Shown here one piece after another: positions 10,800 through 22,660 of a stretch of DNA of 64,000 nt. Location: positions 69,941-133,940 of the forward strand of contig LUCM01007256.1 in NCBI GenBank assembly GCA_008360955.1. Reading direction: 5' to 3'. Within the stretch, counting starts at the first letter, position 1. Each line of letters begins with the position of its first letter. The notes under the pieces are model-generated. The model ran no database searches and was not told the origin of the DNA. It saw nothing but the letters and a program-made list of their open reading frames with translations. The DNA is from Fasciolopsis buskii (taxonomy: Eukaryota > Platyhelminthes > Trematoda > Plagiorchiida > Fasciolidae). The translations under genes were made by a program, and so were the position numbers.

Positions 10800-12650
10800 A
10801 TGCAAGGGAAGAGTCTTTCTTCATGACATTAGTCAGACGTGTTGCTGAGGTTGTTAGTGAAATCAACTCAAAGCATACTGTGCCTCGAGGCTGGTGGTTT
10901 TTCGAGAACCGGGAAATTGGGTCAGGTCATGACAGTAATCTGAATCACGGAACTTGAGACAGTGGTCGATTTAGTTTCTTGGATTGAAGTCCACAAAACT
11001 TTTCAGCTTATTGGAGAACTTGGGATCAAATGGCTAAAATGCTCTATCTATGAAGTTGCTTCACAAGGCAATGTACTTACTTCAAATCTCAACACACAAC
11101 AATGCCATTTGGCTAGAGGGCTAAAAGGTTGGAAATATGAATGGGATCTAAATCTCGTTGTTGGATTACAACCGTTATTGATTTTTGTGCTATGCGTGCC
11201 TGAGTCATAACGATTATGATGGGTGTGCTGGAGCAGTAGTACAGCACTGTAAAGCTGCTACTCACAATACCACGAAAACCAAATATGAAATTTCTTTGTA
11301 AGTGGTTTTTAAACTTTACCATTGGTTTCCTTTTGTCCGTTCCCGATGTATTCAAGCCATATTGTCTTCCGTGGCCATCTAGATCCTCGGATTTGAGTCG
11401 TACTGAAAACCTGTGAGATCGTTTGTAACGATTGGATTAGTGAGAAAAGTACGCAGTCTGCAGAGTTTGCGATAGATCTTGACAAAAGTTTGAAAGGAAA
11501 CAGCAATTACACTGATCGACCGGGAGATAGGGGACATGGCATGAATAGCCAACCACGCTGTCGCTGCCTGCAGCAGTATACGAGGTGTAGGTTTACATAA
11601 TATTTGGTTTTGCTCTAAATTGTGATTCTGAACTTTTTTTCGGAGTATTCATAGTCGTTAATTAACACAGGAAGCAGTGAATTAAGAGAAAGACACATCT
11701 TGGCGCTCCGCAAGCCACCTAATCGGGGCTGCTCTTCCTGCGTTTTTGAAGTTCACTTCAATTATTACAACATTTAGGTTTGCTCAGACGTATCTTCCTT
11801 TTGTCTGATATCCTGAGGCAAGGAATAATAGTGGAAGAAAAATCACAAGACACTAAGTCAGAAATACCGTGGAGTAACAGAAAGATTTGGAATACAGGAA
11901 CGCAACTGACTAACACATCTCCACTTATATGCTTAGGTCTCCAACTGTTGCGTCGACGGGCTCGTGGACCTCAAACCGATCATCCAACTCGATCGATTCA
12001 GGATAGTCCAGTGGTTATGGTTTTCATAGCTGTCGTCATTCCTTGAACTGAATACCTTGAACCATTTCCCAACCACTACATATCCAGGAGAACAGTGAAT
12101 ACAGAGGAGGTCTATTCGAGGGCAATGCACCTGCCCTAGCATATATGTCCCAACTCTCTTAACCTATTCAAACTCAACTCTTTGTGACCCAGAAATCTAC
12201 ATCTAACCTCGTATTTGTTATTAAACGTTTTCCATATTGCACAGACATCTACGTTCAAATGCCGACATTCTTCATACATCATCCCAATGACTAAGTTTCT
12301 GAATCGCATTTAAGACTGGTCTCATTGCTGCAGTATAAACCGAACTTTAGATTGATAAGCCGATGTCACACTAACATGTTTCAAATTCCTAAACATCAGT
12401 CGAGTCTTCCGTGTGCACGTAGACACTGCATTCGGCATGCGACCACAGAGTGAAATGTACTTTCCAAAATACAGAATTTATCCATCCACGAAGAATAGGG
12501 TTCTCATTTGAGCCAATCTATTCCCACAACAGTACTTTACATTTTGAAAATGAGAACACACCGTAACTAGAATTACGCTGTCGTTCAATGAGCGCAGAAA
12601 TACTTGCCACTCACTTTGGTCCTCACTCAAAAAGCAAAACATCCGCACAT
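10800..12650. other. Unassigned stretch
   Basis: No supported gene. A short CAGCACTGTAAAGC-like phrase at about 10170-10180 and 11230-11250 recurs, but is too short to call. The remaining frames look like chance openings. Confidence 0.35.
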
Positions 12651-12669
12651 TTGGAGCGAGACAACTTAC

Positions 12670-12740
12670 CACCTAAGTAAATATCATCCCCATTATTTTT
12701 ACATGGACGATTTCCCTGGTAACTGTGACTAAAGGTTGAT
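12670..12740 (-). CDS. Candidate internal exon with a Cys-Asn-Gly motif
   Basis: The minus strand has a strong acceptor (pyrimidine-rich CTCTTCCCGATTTCAG) ending at 12741 and a donor GTAAGT starting at 12669. Between them lies a 71-nt exon with one spare base at each end, encoding STFSHSYQGNRPCKNNGDDI followed by YLG. The CKNNG motif recalls an EGF-like repeat, but only one cysteine lies in this exon, so that is a weak guess. No partner exon of matching phase was found. Confidence 0.4.
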
Positions 12741-14194
12741 CTGAAATCGGGAAGAGGACAACCATGACTAACGCTTCGTGTGACGAATAGGATTGGAAGA
12801 TCGCTATCTCTCAATGATACCTTCAAAACACACAAGCAGTTGTCGAATGTAATTTCAAGCATAACTACTCAACATTATTCCTCTTGTAAATCTAGCATGC
12901 ATTCCTCGTCTGGAGCTAGGACTGTACTTCCCGTGAGCTCGATACTGTCAGACTTTGTAAACGATAGCTTTGTTCAGTTCACATAAAGTGAGAGCTTTAT
13001 TGTAATTTGTAACCAAGATTATAAGCGACGTTGTTCCATTGTGAGTGCAGATATATTGGTTGAGTGACAATTCTGTTTGTATCCCAACAGATTCCTGATT
13101 CAAATGAGACAAAAGACTAGCCATTATTTTTTGAAACAAAAGCAAAGATCTGCTTTAGCCTAAGTGGAGTGCACGAAACTAGCAGTCTGAGAGATTGGTT
13201 AAATTACCAGAAACAGGCAGTTGTCATCCTAAGAGTAACATGCAGTTTCTAACAGGTTTGTTGTTACTGTTGGTCCGGATCGATTTTTCAGACCGGGAAA
13301 AGCCGTTATTTACGGGAGCAGTTACGCATTTGTTTAACCTCTATCTCCCGCCACTTGTTTTATTGATCAGTTCACCGAAGCGTGTAACAGTTTAAAGTAC
13401 TGATTTGCTATAACCTAGGTATTTGTTACAGTAGTCATAGTAACCCACTTTATTTTATTTTTCATGCAACAACACAATAATGAGTGCTCATTTACATAAG
13501 TAGCTTTCACTTGACCGGACTCTGATTGAGCCTTGTTTTACCACTAAAGTGGTAAATTCCAACCTTCTTCTAACTGCATCTGATAGGTATTGAAGTCGAA
13601 TGTTTCCGCAAAGATCTTTATAGTTTCTTTATTTTTTCGCGCTATTTTCAAATGTGTGATATTTGCGCACTTTAAAACCTGCTAACTCTTCGCTTGGCCT
13701 GTTAACCAGCTTTCGGTTTTAATGTTACCGGGTGATTTTCAGGTCTTGAGAGAACCAAAGGAGAACTAAAGGGGATGGTGAAATTATACAAACTTCGAGT
13801 TAATCAATCACAATAGCCGACACGAGGTAAAAGAAACCGAAACATGATTTCTAGAAAAATTAATGCGTGAGGCGAAGCTGACATCTAATTGAAATGTAAT
13901 ATCAGATACATGTTCTTTTATCAAGATTGTTTTGAATTGGGTCTTCCGTTGTATTTAGGAATGTTCAACATCTGAAAGTTTACTGCCAATCGGATTGCAA
14001 ATTACGGGGGCAATCACCAACCGTCTTTATATTTGCCCATATAAACTTCGTGAGTGGATGGTAGCGATGTTCGCGACGCCGACGCTGTACGCAAGATCTA
14101 CCGTCATTTTGTCGCGAGTACGGTTGCTTTTGTCAAGAGGTGCATTTGAATGTTACAGTATCTGTTCTCACACTCACACGCTGGAAGTGCTTTT

Positions 14195-14440
14195 GTGAGG
14201 CGTACCCCGGCATCTACACGACCTGGACATTTGGATTTCTGACTGAAGCCCAACCTGGATAGTCGAGCCCCGGAATCACGTGACATTGTCGAAAGGCGTA
14301 GGCACAACGAACCGGCTGCACAGGATTCCAGTTTCAACCTGTCGGCACGCGGACATACAGGCTGTGCGAATGCGCGGCGGTTCTTCTCCCCACTACAAGC
14401 GGGCAAGCCCGGAATTCGCCTCCTATGCCTTCGTGTTTTT
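14195..14440 (+). repeat. 5' LTR of the gypsy element
   Basis: It aligns with 18325-18590 and, in reverse, with 22440-22660 over the blocks CTACAC..CCTGGA, ATTTGGATTTCTGACTGAAG, GGAATCACGTGAC and GCGCGGC.....CCCACTACA. The 3' border of the LTR is uncertain. Confidence 0.7.
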
Positions 14441-14659
14441 CTGGTCTGTGCACTTCCCTGTGGAACATATCATCTCATTTTATGCGTTATCATAATCTGC
14501 CACGGACTTTGGTGATGCAGAAACCGGTCATAAGACCGCTGAGGCCTCAGCCACCATGAGAATTCCCACGTTGTTTCACTCGCCCGCTTGTAGTTCGCGC
14601 AAATGGGAGCAATTTTCCGCATTCGTCACGTTCGTTCTCAGTCTGTAATGTAATCCCAT

Positions 14660-15292
14660 GTGGTGCAGAGCCCATCCGCCCAGGCAACAGAGGATGTGTG
14701 TGACCTAATCTACGAAATTCCGGTTGGGAATTCCTATGACATTTTCAAAAATGCAACAAACAAACTCACTGGATTATCCGATCAGCAACATCTCGATACG
14801 CTTTTCACAAATTTTGACATCGGGGATCGGAAACCACCTCAACTCTTCAAATAGATGAAACAACTGTTGGGGTCTCACAAAATGGATGACTCAAATTTAT
14901 GGCATTTGTGGATACGAAATCTTCCTTCCACTAGAGAACTCTTAGCATCCTTCAAAGGAGATGCCTCGACAGCGGAATTAACTGAAGCTGTCGACAGCAT
15001 GTTTGACAGCAAGATCGCTGCTACAGCCCCCTTCGCAACACCCGTGGACTCCATCTCGCAATTTAAGGAATAAATCGATCACCTAACATTTCAGATGAAT
15101 GTTACCCTTAAAGACCCATCAAAATCGTTCGCCCATCACGCCCTAGATCATTTAAAAGCCGTTCTCCTGTTCCATTTAGTAAATCCTATTGATGATGTCA
15201 TCAGTATTTTGGCACAGAAGTCTGTCGATGTCAGACTCCATATAATTTCAAAGCAAATCGTGTGGGAAATACAAAACAGTCATTATTGGTGA
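14660..15292 (+). pseudogene. Gypsy gag relic
   Basis: Three frames in succession (14660-14854, 14855-15073, 15095-15292) read as a gag polyprotein: YDIFKNATNKLTGLSDQQHL, then LLGSHKMDDSNLWHLWIRNL and FKGDASTAELTEAVDSMFDS. A stop at 14852-14854 interrupts the first two parts, which are otherwise in the same frame. Gag forms the cytoplasmic particle that packages element RNA. A Cys-His zinc knuckle was not found, perhaps destroyed. Confidence 0.8.
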
Positions 15293-15513
15293 CCGGTGCC
15301 ACTAGCTCTGGACCTAGTCGCTTATTCTACATTTTTGATTGGGCTAGTTTCATGAGGTTTCTAACTGATACCAGAGCTATGAAAAGTGTGGTCTCTGTAC
15401 CTCCAGGCCAACACCATCTGCGTCCTATCACTCTCACTCCACAAGGAGCCAACGACTCCTCCATTAAGACAAACATTCCAAAATTACTGACCCATGGTTT
15501 AGGTATAAGGTGA
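15262..15513 (+). pseudogene. Gypsy aspartic protease relic
   Basis: The frame reads SRLFYIFDWASFMRFLTDTR and then VVSVPPGQHH, the usual start of a flatworm gypsy protease. The active-site triplet expected as DTG is DTR, which would abolish aspartic protease activity. The protease would normally mature gag-pol. It overlaps the end of gag in another frame. Confidence 0.78.
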
Positions 15514-15729
15514 TGTTTTCCCTGGGTTTTTGTGATTGCTTACGTTTTCCGCTTGATCTTCGGAATGGCATTGTGGTTGATACCATCCATCGTGTTTTGT
15601 TAGACAGAGCTACATCTCTACAACCACACGGAAACTACGCTTGAACTCCTTCTCTTGGAACTAGTCCAGTGACACTCTAATCACCATTTTCTTCCATTTT
15701 GTATAAATTCTCTTCAATGACTGTACCAC

Positions 15730-16550
15730 AGACATCCCTAGGTACAACACCACACGACGTTCGGCATTGCATTGTCACTAAAGTCCCCCGGTAACAGTGC
15801 ACCTTTGTAGACTGTTACCCGATAGACTTTCTACATTCTAAGCAGGATTTGAATATGTGCTGAGACTGGGAACAGCTGCCCATGGGCATTCCCACTCCAC
15901 ATGATTTATAAAAGCAACCGCGACTGGCGCCCGTGTGATTATCGTACACTTAACATTGAACTGTACCTGACCGTTACCTGATCCCAAATACTCACGATTT
16001 CTCCAACAGCCTATGGGGTAAAATAATCTTTTCAAAGCCCGATCTGGTACGGGCGTATTGCCACATCCTTGTACCGCTGAAGGACATTCCAAAGAATGTC
16101 GTCACAACGCCATTTAACCTATGCGAATTCCTACGAAACTCAAACATTCCGGAGGTTCAAGGACCAAGTACTTCGTGGTCTCAATTTTGCCTTCGTGTAC
16201 ACTGATGATGTTCCCATAGCCAGCACAAATGTACACGAACATCACAAGTATCTCTACCTCTTCTTCCAATACTTCCAGGAGTATGGCATTTCTGCCAGTA
16301 CCTCTAAGTTCATTCTTGGTGCTCCATTTATCGAATTCCTTAGTCATTACGTTGATGGTGAAGATATTCGACCGCTAGAAAGCAGTCAGTACTATTTGTG
16401 AATACCCGGAACCACAGTCTTTCAAAAGTCTCCATCGTTTCTCGAGTATCATCAACTACTGTTGCCGGTTCATAGTCAGTTGCTCGGAGATCTTGCAACC
16501 ATCCGACGACCTTCTAAAAAAGGATCGCAAAAATTCCCCATGATTCTAGA
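15730..16550 (+). pseudogene. Gypsy reverse transcriptase relic
   Basis: Broken frames spell TVPDRYLIPNTHDF (about 15965-16005), KPDLVRAYCHILVPLKDIPK and TTPFNLCEFL (about 16035-16135). A new frame at 16096-16401 then carries FVYTDDVPIAS, HEHHKYLYLFFQYFQEYGIS and IEFLSHYVDGEDI. The catalytic box is YTDD in place of YIDD or YMDD. Several stops fall before 15960. Confidence 0.85.
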
Positions 16551-16639
16551 AGCTAAAAGCATCGTAAACAGTCAAGGAGGACTTATCTAAAGTGTCTGTC
16601 CTTGCAGACATAAACACTAACGACAAGACCGTCCTCATT

Positions 16640-17020
16640 CTGTGAAAAGATGCCTCTAATTTCACCATCGGTGCTGAATTGCAGCAAATAGTTAATGGCA
16701 CGACGCAACCACTGTCTTTTTCGTCCCGGAAGCTGCAACCGGCACAGTCCGGGTATAGCACATTCGGACGTGAACTTCTCGCAGTATACCTTGCCATGAA
16801 ATACTTTCGGCAGATTTTATAGGGCCAGAACTTTACCATGTGCACTGACCATAAACTGCTAACATATGCTCTAGCTTTCAGCAGTAATTGCTATTCCCCA
16901 AGAGAAATTCAACATCTCGACTACCTTTCCTAGTACACTCCCCATATCAGGTATATAAAAGAATCTGATAATCTTGTGGCGAATGCCCTGTCCCTTACAG
17001 GTTTGCGTCTACGTCAACCT
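16640..17020 (+). pseudogene. Gypsy RNase H relic
   Basis: The frame reads KDASNFTIGAELQQI, PLSFSSRKLQPAQSGYSTFG, RELLAVYLAMKYFRQ, then (after a stop) FTMCTDHKLLTYA and HIRYIKESDNLVANALS. These are the successive RNase H motifs, D, E and D, of gypsy elements. The domain would degrade RNA in the RNA-DNA hybrid. Two in-frame stops inactivate it. Confidence 0.85.
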
Positions 17021-17219
17021 CACTCAACTGGGAAGACATTGCGAAGGCACAGAAAGTTTATAAGGAACCTTTCATAATCACCCTTCTCCCTGATGCTCAA
17101 AGATCTGCCACTTCCTGCTACAGATGGTCTCATCGTTTGTGGCATTTTCACCGGAAATCCTGGCCATTTTTTTCCTTGTTTGATACACCGCTTGATTTAC
17201 ACTCCATATTTCTTCCCGA

Positions 17220-18240
17220 GGGTGCGTACTTCTATCAAGCTTATCTCCGACCCCTATGTTTGATCTACTATTGACAGAGACATTCGTGTTTGGGCAAAAT
17301 CTTGTCGGTGGATTTTGCTTCCTTTACATGGGATACATGTCCACTCCTCGCCTCCCCAAATACCCACTGATGACAGACGTTTTTGTCACCTCCATCTAAA
17401 CGTCGTGGGTCCCTTGCCATCATGTGTTGGCCAATGGCTGTCACCATTGTCAACGCATCCAGTGAAACGGTTTCCAAATCTTTTCTGCATCACTAGATTT
17501 CCACTTCTGGTGTTCCTTCTACAGTCACTACCGACAGAGGCACACAGTCATAATCTAAATTGCTCACTGACTCTCCCACCCTGATCGGATCTAAACATTC
17601 ACACGATCGTATACCATCCTTCGTCTGATGGATTAGTAGACTGATTTCATAGGCATCTGAGGGTCTCCCTTACCTCCAACTATCATGCAATTAAGTGGAC
17701 CACGTTACACATCCGCACCGTTTTACAAGAAGACTGGTTCTTGTCCAGCGGATATGGTATTTGAGAACAGCACAACATGGTATTTGACACACCCGTAAAG
17801 CTACCTGGTGAGTTTTCTCTGACATTATCGATGTTAATGGCCCGTCTTTGTCTGTCAGTCATTTGCAGTCATACATGAAAACGCATAGGGCCCTCCCGTC
17901 CCATACCACTTTTCGTCTCACTTAAATTCAAAAAAGATCTAACGACATGCGCACATATTTTTGTTCGCTGCGATTCTCTGAAACCCTGTTGCATCCCGCA
18001 CATTCAGGATCATTCCGCGTTATTTCCGGAGGCGAGAAATACTGTCGTTGACATAGGTGGTCAAACGGTCAGTCTTGTAAGGTTGGAAGCAAAATTTCTT
18101 GATTCTGGCTATTCGACTGGGAAATTCTTTTACAAAATCGTTTCTGTACCTGACACCTCCAGGCACCTGGAGAGCGACAACCAGAACACCTCACAGACGT
18201 TTGACCCCATACCTATTTCAATCGTTTGTTTCTGAATGAA
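17220..18240 (+). pseudogene. Gypsy integrase relic
   Basis: Recognisable pieces are IDRDIRVWAKSCRW (about 17272-17315), HLHLNVVGPLPSCVGQW (about 17385-17440) and TDRGTQS in a shifted frame (about 17530). The YHPSSDGLVD box (about 17610) stands where YHPAANGMVE-type sequence is usual. The C-terminal region reads LPGEFFSDI (about 17800) and SVSHLQSYMKTHRA (about 17855). The catalytic D and E neighbourhoods are altered or out of frame, so it is inactive. It runs almost to the 3' LTR. Confidence 0.8.
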
Positions 18241-18324
18241 AGATTTTTAAGTGCATTCGGTTCGTACTCAGTTGAACTGAACCGAGCATCTACGCGCATA
18301 GGGTTGACGCTCTGATAGGTCAGC

Positions 18325-18590
18325 ATTGCATGGCCCACCCCGGGGTCTACACATCCTGGATATTTGAATTTCTAACTGAATCCCAATCTGGACAGCAGAG
18401 TCTCGGAATCACGTGACCTGATTGAAATACGTGGGCGCAACTCCGGGTTTCCGTTTTTGACGTGTCGTACCGCCGGTATACACGCCATGTGTGAGTACGT
18501 TGTGGTCCTTTTGCCCACTACAGTTTACATGTTCCCTACTTTGTGCCCTATGCACTACGGTTTTAATTTAACTGGAGTTGTATGCGACTG
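18325..18590 (+). repeat. 3' LTR of the gypsy element
   Basis: Shares CTACACATCCTGGATATTTG, TTTCTAACTGAATCCC and GGAATCACGTGACCTG with the 5' LTR and with the lone LTR at 22.5 kb. It is followed within 150 bases by a well-formed splice acceptor and exon at 18733. Confidence 0.72.
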
Positions 18591-18732
18591 ATTAAGAGCT
18601 AATGGAAACTCTATTGATTTGTTTCTGACTCGTTGTCATATCTGAGAATGTGAGTCGAGATGAATCAAAAATGGTGAGACTCAATGCCACAATTATCCAT
18701 GTTCTGTGATATCTTTGCCACTGGTGTGATAG

Positions 18733-18983
18733 AACAAGCGTGGAACTGTTTAGCTGGTATAACGAGTGGAACATTTGTGGATTTCTGGTTAAGACAAACT
18801 TCAACTGCGTTTAAGCAGTATTCTCTCTTTCCTGGTTTGCTTTATACCGGAGCAGTTAAATATACGAAACCAATGCTTACAATTGGAGATTCATTACAAG
18901 CATTGCTCTATTCACATAGTAACAAACTATTCTATTCTATACCAGATCGTAGTGGTGCTTCTTATGCCAAACTTATTCTATGA
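18733..18983 (+). CDS. Candidate terminal exon, unknown protein
   Basis: An acceptor TGATAG closes at 18732, after a pyrimidine-rich run in TTCTGTGATATCTTTGCC. Two bases complete a codon, then 82 codons run to a TGA at 18981-18983. The frame begins QAWNCLAGITSGTFVDFWLR, then has FKQYSLFPGLLYTGAVKY and ends IPDRSGASYAKLIL. It is compact, hydrophobic-polar mixed and very unlike the surrounding transposon debris. The family is not recognised. Upstream coding exons, if any, would lie on the far side of the gypsy insertion. Confidence 0.5.
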
Positions 18984-19775
18984 AACACCAAGTTTTTTAT
19001 CTCGTATTTAATAATAACAATTACATTTAGTTCCTCCCCGCCCTGAGAGTTACGGTTTTCTTTCTTTCAATCCGTCTACCCGTCTGAACAGGGAACTACC
19101 GATGCCTGACGAACGTGTCACCTGACTTCACTGTTTCTTGACGCCATTTTGATTGATCTATCTACTAAATGCAATTGACCTGAACATTAACTGACTACAC
19201 CAAATGTACCCGAAATTCAATCAAGCGTTTCTTGGCTTACTATTCCCTCCTGAATGATGTGGAATAGAGAGCATTTACAGAACAACGAATAGGTTGGTAT
19301 GAAATGACTGAGTTTTCAGTGCATGGACTTTCACAGAGTCAGATGAATGTTTCCACTCGTTTATCATCCTTACTTAACTCCAAAATCATTGGTGAAAACA
19401 ATCATTTCAAAGGTCACTTGAACGTTATTGTGGAAAAAATGGGGGGGTTCTGACTTTTTCTATCGATTAGTTGATTCGTGTCACAGTAAGTTACATCAAC
19501 GTCACTCAGGCATATCTAATTGAAGTAAATTGAAAAACACCACTGCAGCATGTGTGGTTTCTTGCTAGGCTCTGCGTTTTTAACTTGGTATGAGTATTTC
19601 CAACGACGCAACACTTATCAACTCTTCAGTTAATGGGATTTCTATCTTTACTTAACCATTTTGGCAATCAAGTCACTGGCAAAAGTCACATGAAAGTAAC
19701 GTTCTGGGTGCCATCTAAATGCTCATTTTGGCAATCGGTCGTGTTGCCTCCTAATGCCAGAAAACGTACACTAAC

Positions 19776-19897
19776 TTGTTTTGTATTGAAATTCCACACT
19801 GGAACTTTGTTCGACAATAGTTTCACATAGAGATCAATGAAGTGAGCGTAGCACGCCGTGTGTTTCATTCCTGTGACCCCGAACCGGATCAGCGTGT
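19776..19897 (-). CDS. Candidate internal exon, unknown protein
   Basis: Minus-strand exon of 122 nt between an AAAG acceptor and a donor GTTAGT at 19775. It has a two-base start, ends on a codon boundary, and encodes TLIRFGVTGMKHTACYAHFI followed by DLYVKLLSNKVPVWNFNTKQ. There are no stops, and the residue mix is natural. The family was not recognised and no partner exon was chained. The opposite strand also has an open frame (19858-20115), which is less protein-like. Confidence 0.4.
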
Positions 19898-20900
19898 CTT
19901 TGTTCAATCATAAGCTGAACGCGGACGGATCTGTTTGTTACTCACTTCTTAAACCACGCGTTATCGAATTTTACTGTTCAACTAAAGAATTTGTATTGTT
20001 GCTATTATTAACACCGTGCGTACTGGTGGCACACGATGCCAAAACTGCCTTCCCCAAAATTCTTGATTCATGTGCCAACCGAAATTGCGTTCATTTGCAT
20101 GACGATATCATTTGACGGATGAACAATACCACAGAAAGAAGGCAGTACATATCGAAAATTTGCTGAATATGAAAGTAACCAGCATTGGGAAGAATCAAAC
20201 CCGGGACCGTCACGTTCGGTTGTCACGGCGTTAACCAAATTAATCTTGACAGTAATCTGGAAAAATTAGTAGTTTACACGCTAGCACCTTGTGTTCCTGC
20301 AACCAGCAATCATTAGCCAGAAACAAACCCGAATCTTACAGGAGAATCGAGTCAAGTCCGGTAGCTCTTTTATGCATCAAGATGATTGAGGAATGTAAAG
20401 CCTGATTATGAAACATGAGAGAATCAAAGGGAAATGTGGAGGTAACTTCAGAAATTTCACAGCGAGACCGTAATTATTTTCTTTTAGCTCGGATGAGAAC
20501 ATCGGTATGCACTGAAGTCGAAGAGTTGGAGTACTTAAAGTAACGAACCAGAGAATAGCTTTTCAGTTTACTCTAAGCTTAAAAAATGTATGCGGTCCGG
20601 GGAATATCTTGGGTTAAAACCATTACAAGTCAGCAGAAGATACAATTTTTCTGAACACACCATTGTCATTAACTGATGAAGGGGCAAGTTCGCTGGTGAG
20701 ATTTGCATACCTTGAATCACATTGAACAGTTGCGGTAGTCATTTTTGTGAGGTTGACAATTGTAAGCAGCAGCCAGTGGATCTGCGAAACCTGTGACATT
20801 TCGGTGCTGCATCATTTAACGTTTAGGTCCTATAAAGAGCTAAGAATCAATCCAATTAATCTGATCTATAGGATATTTGATACAGGATCGCTGATCCTAG

Positions 20901-21015
20901 GTTTTCGTCCCAGTTCCGTCATGATGCATGTAAGGTACTGATGATTTCTAATGAGGATAAAACAGCTATGCAGTGCTTCCATGATTTCCAGTGGTGATGA
21001 ATAAAGTCATCAGCA
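20901..21015 (+). mobile_element. Decayed single-arm hammerhead element
   Basis: It aligns with the centre and right arm of the 2571-2837 element: TCGTCCCAGTTC, then CTGATGA at 20938-20944, ACAGCT.TGCAGTGCTTCCATG and a short GTGGTGATGA remnant. The core GAAA is mutated to AAAA and the 5' strand of stem I is ruined, so the ribozyme is dead. It shares the T at the first base after CTGATGA with the other copies. No duplication was seen at its ends. Confidence 0.68.
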
Positions 21016-22251
21016 AAGCACGTATTTCGAAGAAATAGAAAGCCCATCAAAGTATAGGAAAAGAGAAGAATGGAGACAGTCTGATTCTCTAGAAAATTCC
21101 GAAAGGCTGGGGTATTGGTGCAAAAATAAGTAAACCGTCATCCACCTAAACGGTCATGCAAAGAATCTGAGATGCCAAGAGCACTGCCATTTGCATGTGA
21201 GACCTTAAAGTGGGTATCGCGATCGAGGGGGCTTAACGCGTTAATGGATCCAGGAGAAATAAGTCTTACGGAATGGAATCCGCTATCAAGCTAACAAGCA
21301 ACAGAGTAAGCGATGTGCCTGATAGTATCACTTGCACACATTGACGTCTCGGATGCAGTCAGCAGGAGTTAGGACCATTGAAGATCGGGAAAATGGAAAG
21401 TAGAAATCTTGTCCAGGAATAATTTTAGCACGGTCGATGATCATGAAACACCTTTTTGAGAATCGGTTAGGTTATAACGATTATTTAGCGATCACGGGCG
21501 GTTCCGAGGCAAAACATAAGTTAATGAGGTCCACCATTATGAAGGAAATTTTCGTGAAAGATTTTGAATAGTGCAAGGAAAGCATTTCGAGGGAGCTAGA
21601 GTATTTTTACCTTTTAACAAAATCCTGACAACTTAGCCTTCACACATGGTAGGTGTTCTCTATGAGCAACAGATGAAGAGAAAAGCGGGCGCCATTCTGA
21701 GCTTATGCAGGACAGATAGCTAACGTCTCGAACGACGGGGTTAGTTTTTAGATTTGAGCTGCTCAGCTGTCTAAGAACTTCGTTATTCTAGCAAGTGACG
21801 ATGTGTGGTCCATTTAGGAGTCTGATTTTGGTCAGCGATATTCCGCAAGCCAGTCATGTGCACTCTCTTCTCAGCTAAAAACGACCAAACTAAAGCGACA
21901 GAATCCTGTCGGGCAGGGCACAAGGCCCCTCTTAACGAAGTTCCCGAACCCAATCAATTTCCATCGTTTTGGTGCTTACACGCACTGTCTAGGAATCGTA
22001 GGCTTATCATTTGGTGGCGGGATACACCGTGACAGAAACAAACAAAATGGGAAATGGCGCTTACATGTTTTGCATCACAGCTGAAAACTTTAACCAATTA
22101 CATACCGAAAAATTAAAAAAATTGCAATTGGTTTTGAGGTGGGCATAGAAAATCAACTAGAAAATCAATCAGTTTGAGAACTGAACCTATCAGTGGATCT
22201 GTGGTAATCTCAGTGATGAGAAAAGAATCAGCTTTGCTCCCATATTCGTAC

Positions 22252-22364
22252 CTGAAATAGCAGTGCGACCGATATCAATAAAACGCAAATACAAACTGTC
22301 AGTCGGTAATGGGATGGTTGAAGCCCAAACTACGTAAATGAAAGCGCCGAGAAGAACACAACAG
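22252..22364 (-). CDS. Candidate exon with a membrane segment
   Basis: Minus-strand exon of 113 nt with acceptor TTTCCAG (22367-22365) and a near-ideal donor TTTCAG|GTACGA. One spare base sits at each end. It encodes CCVLLGAFIYVVWASTIPLP followed by TDSLYLRFIDIGRTAIS. The first 15 residues form a likely transmembrane helix. A possible following exon begins after a good acceptor near 22153 and would end quickly (DFLCPPQNQLQFF). The family is unknown. Confidence 0.45.
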
Positions 22365-22439
22365 CTGGAAATCAAGTTCGGGGCTTACTAACGAATCACG
22401 TATTTCAATATAAATTAAAGAGAATTATCATTGATGGGA

Positions 22440-22660
22440 TTTTAGTGGGCAGAAAGGCTACAACGTATTTGCACAGGCTGTGCATTCCCGCGCGACGACA
22501 AGTTAAAACTTAAAACCCGTATAACCGGTGCGTTGCACCTGTCCATTTCTCCCAGGTCACGTGAATCCGGGACTGCTGACCAGGCTGGGCTTCAGTTAGA
22601 AATTCAAATATCCAGGACGTGTAATCTGGGGGCGCACCATGCAGGATACCTCTGGGCCAA
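22440..22660 (-). repeat. Lone gypsy LTR (same family as 14.2-18.6 kb)
   Basis: The reverse complement contains CACGTCCTGGATATTTGAAT, TTTCTAACTGAAGCCCAGCC, GTGACCTGGGAGAAATGG and GCCCACTA, matching both LTRs of the full element and lying closer to an apparent consensus. No internal element sequence flanks it, so it is a solo LTR left by recombination, or a fragment. Confidence 0.75.

Larger units (their letters stand above)
14195..18590 (+). mobile_element. Full-length degenerate Ty3/gypsy retrotransposon
   Basis: A complete LTR-gag-pol-LTR layout lies on the plus strand. The two LTR copies (about 14195-14440 and 18325-18590) share CTACAC(GA/AT)CCTGGA, TTTCTGACTGAAGCCC-like and GGAATCACGTGAC blocks. 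Between them lie gag, protease, reverse transcriptase, RNase H and integrase in the gypsy order, broken by stops and frameshifts. The style of gag and pol resembles the CsRn1/Kabuki group found in flukes (established family knowledge; not tested here). LTR divergence is high, so the insertion is old. Exact ends and a target duplication were not resolved. Confidence 0.88.
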
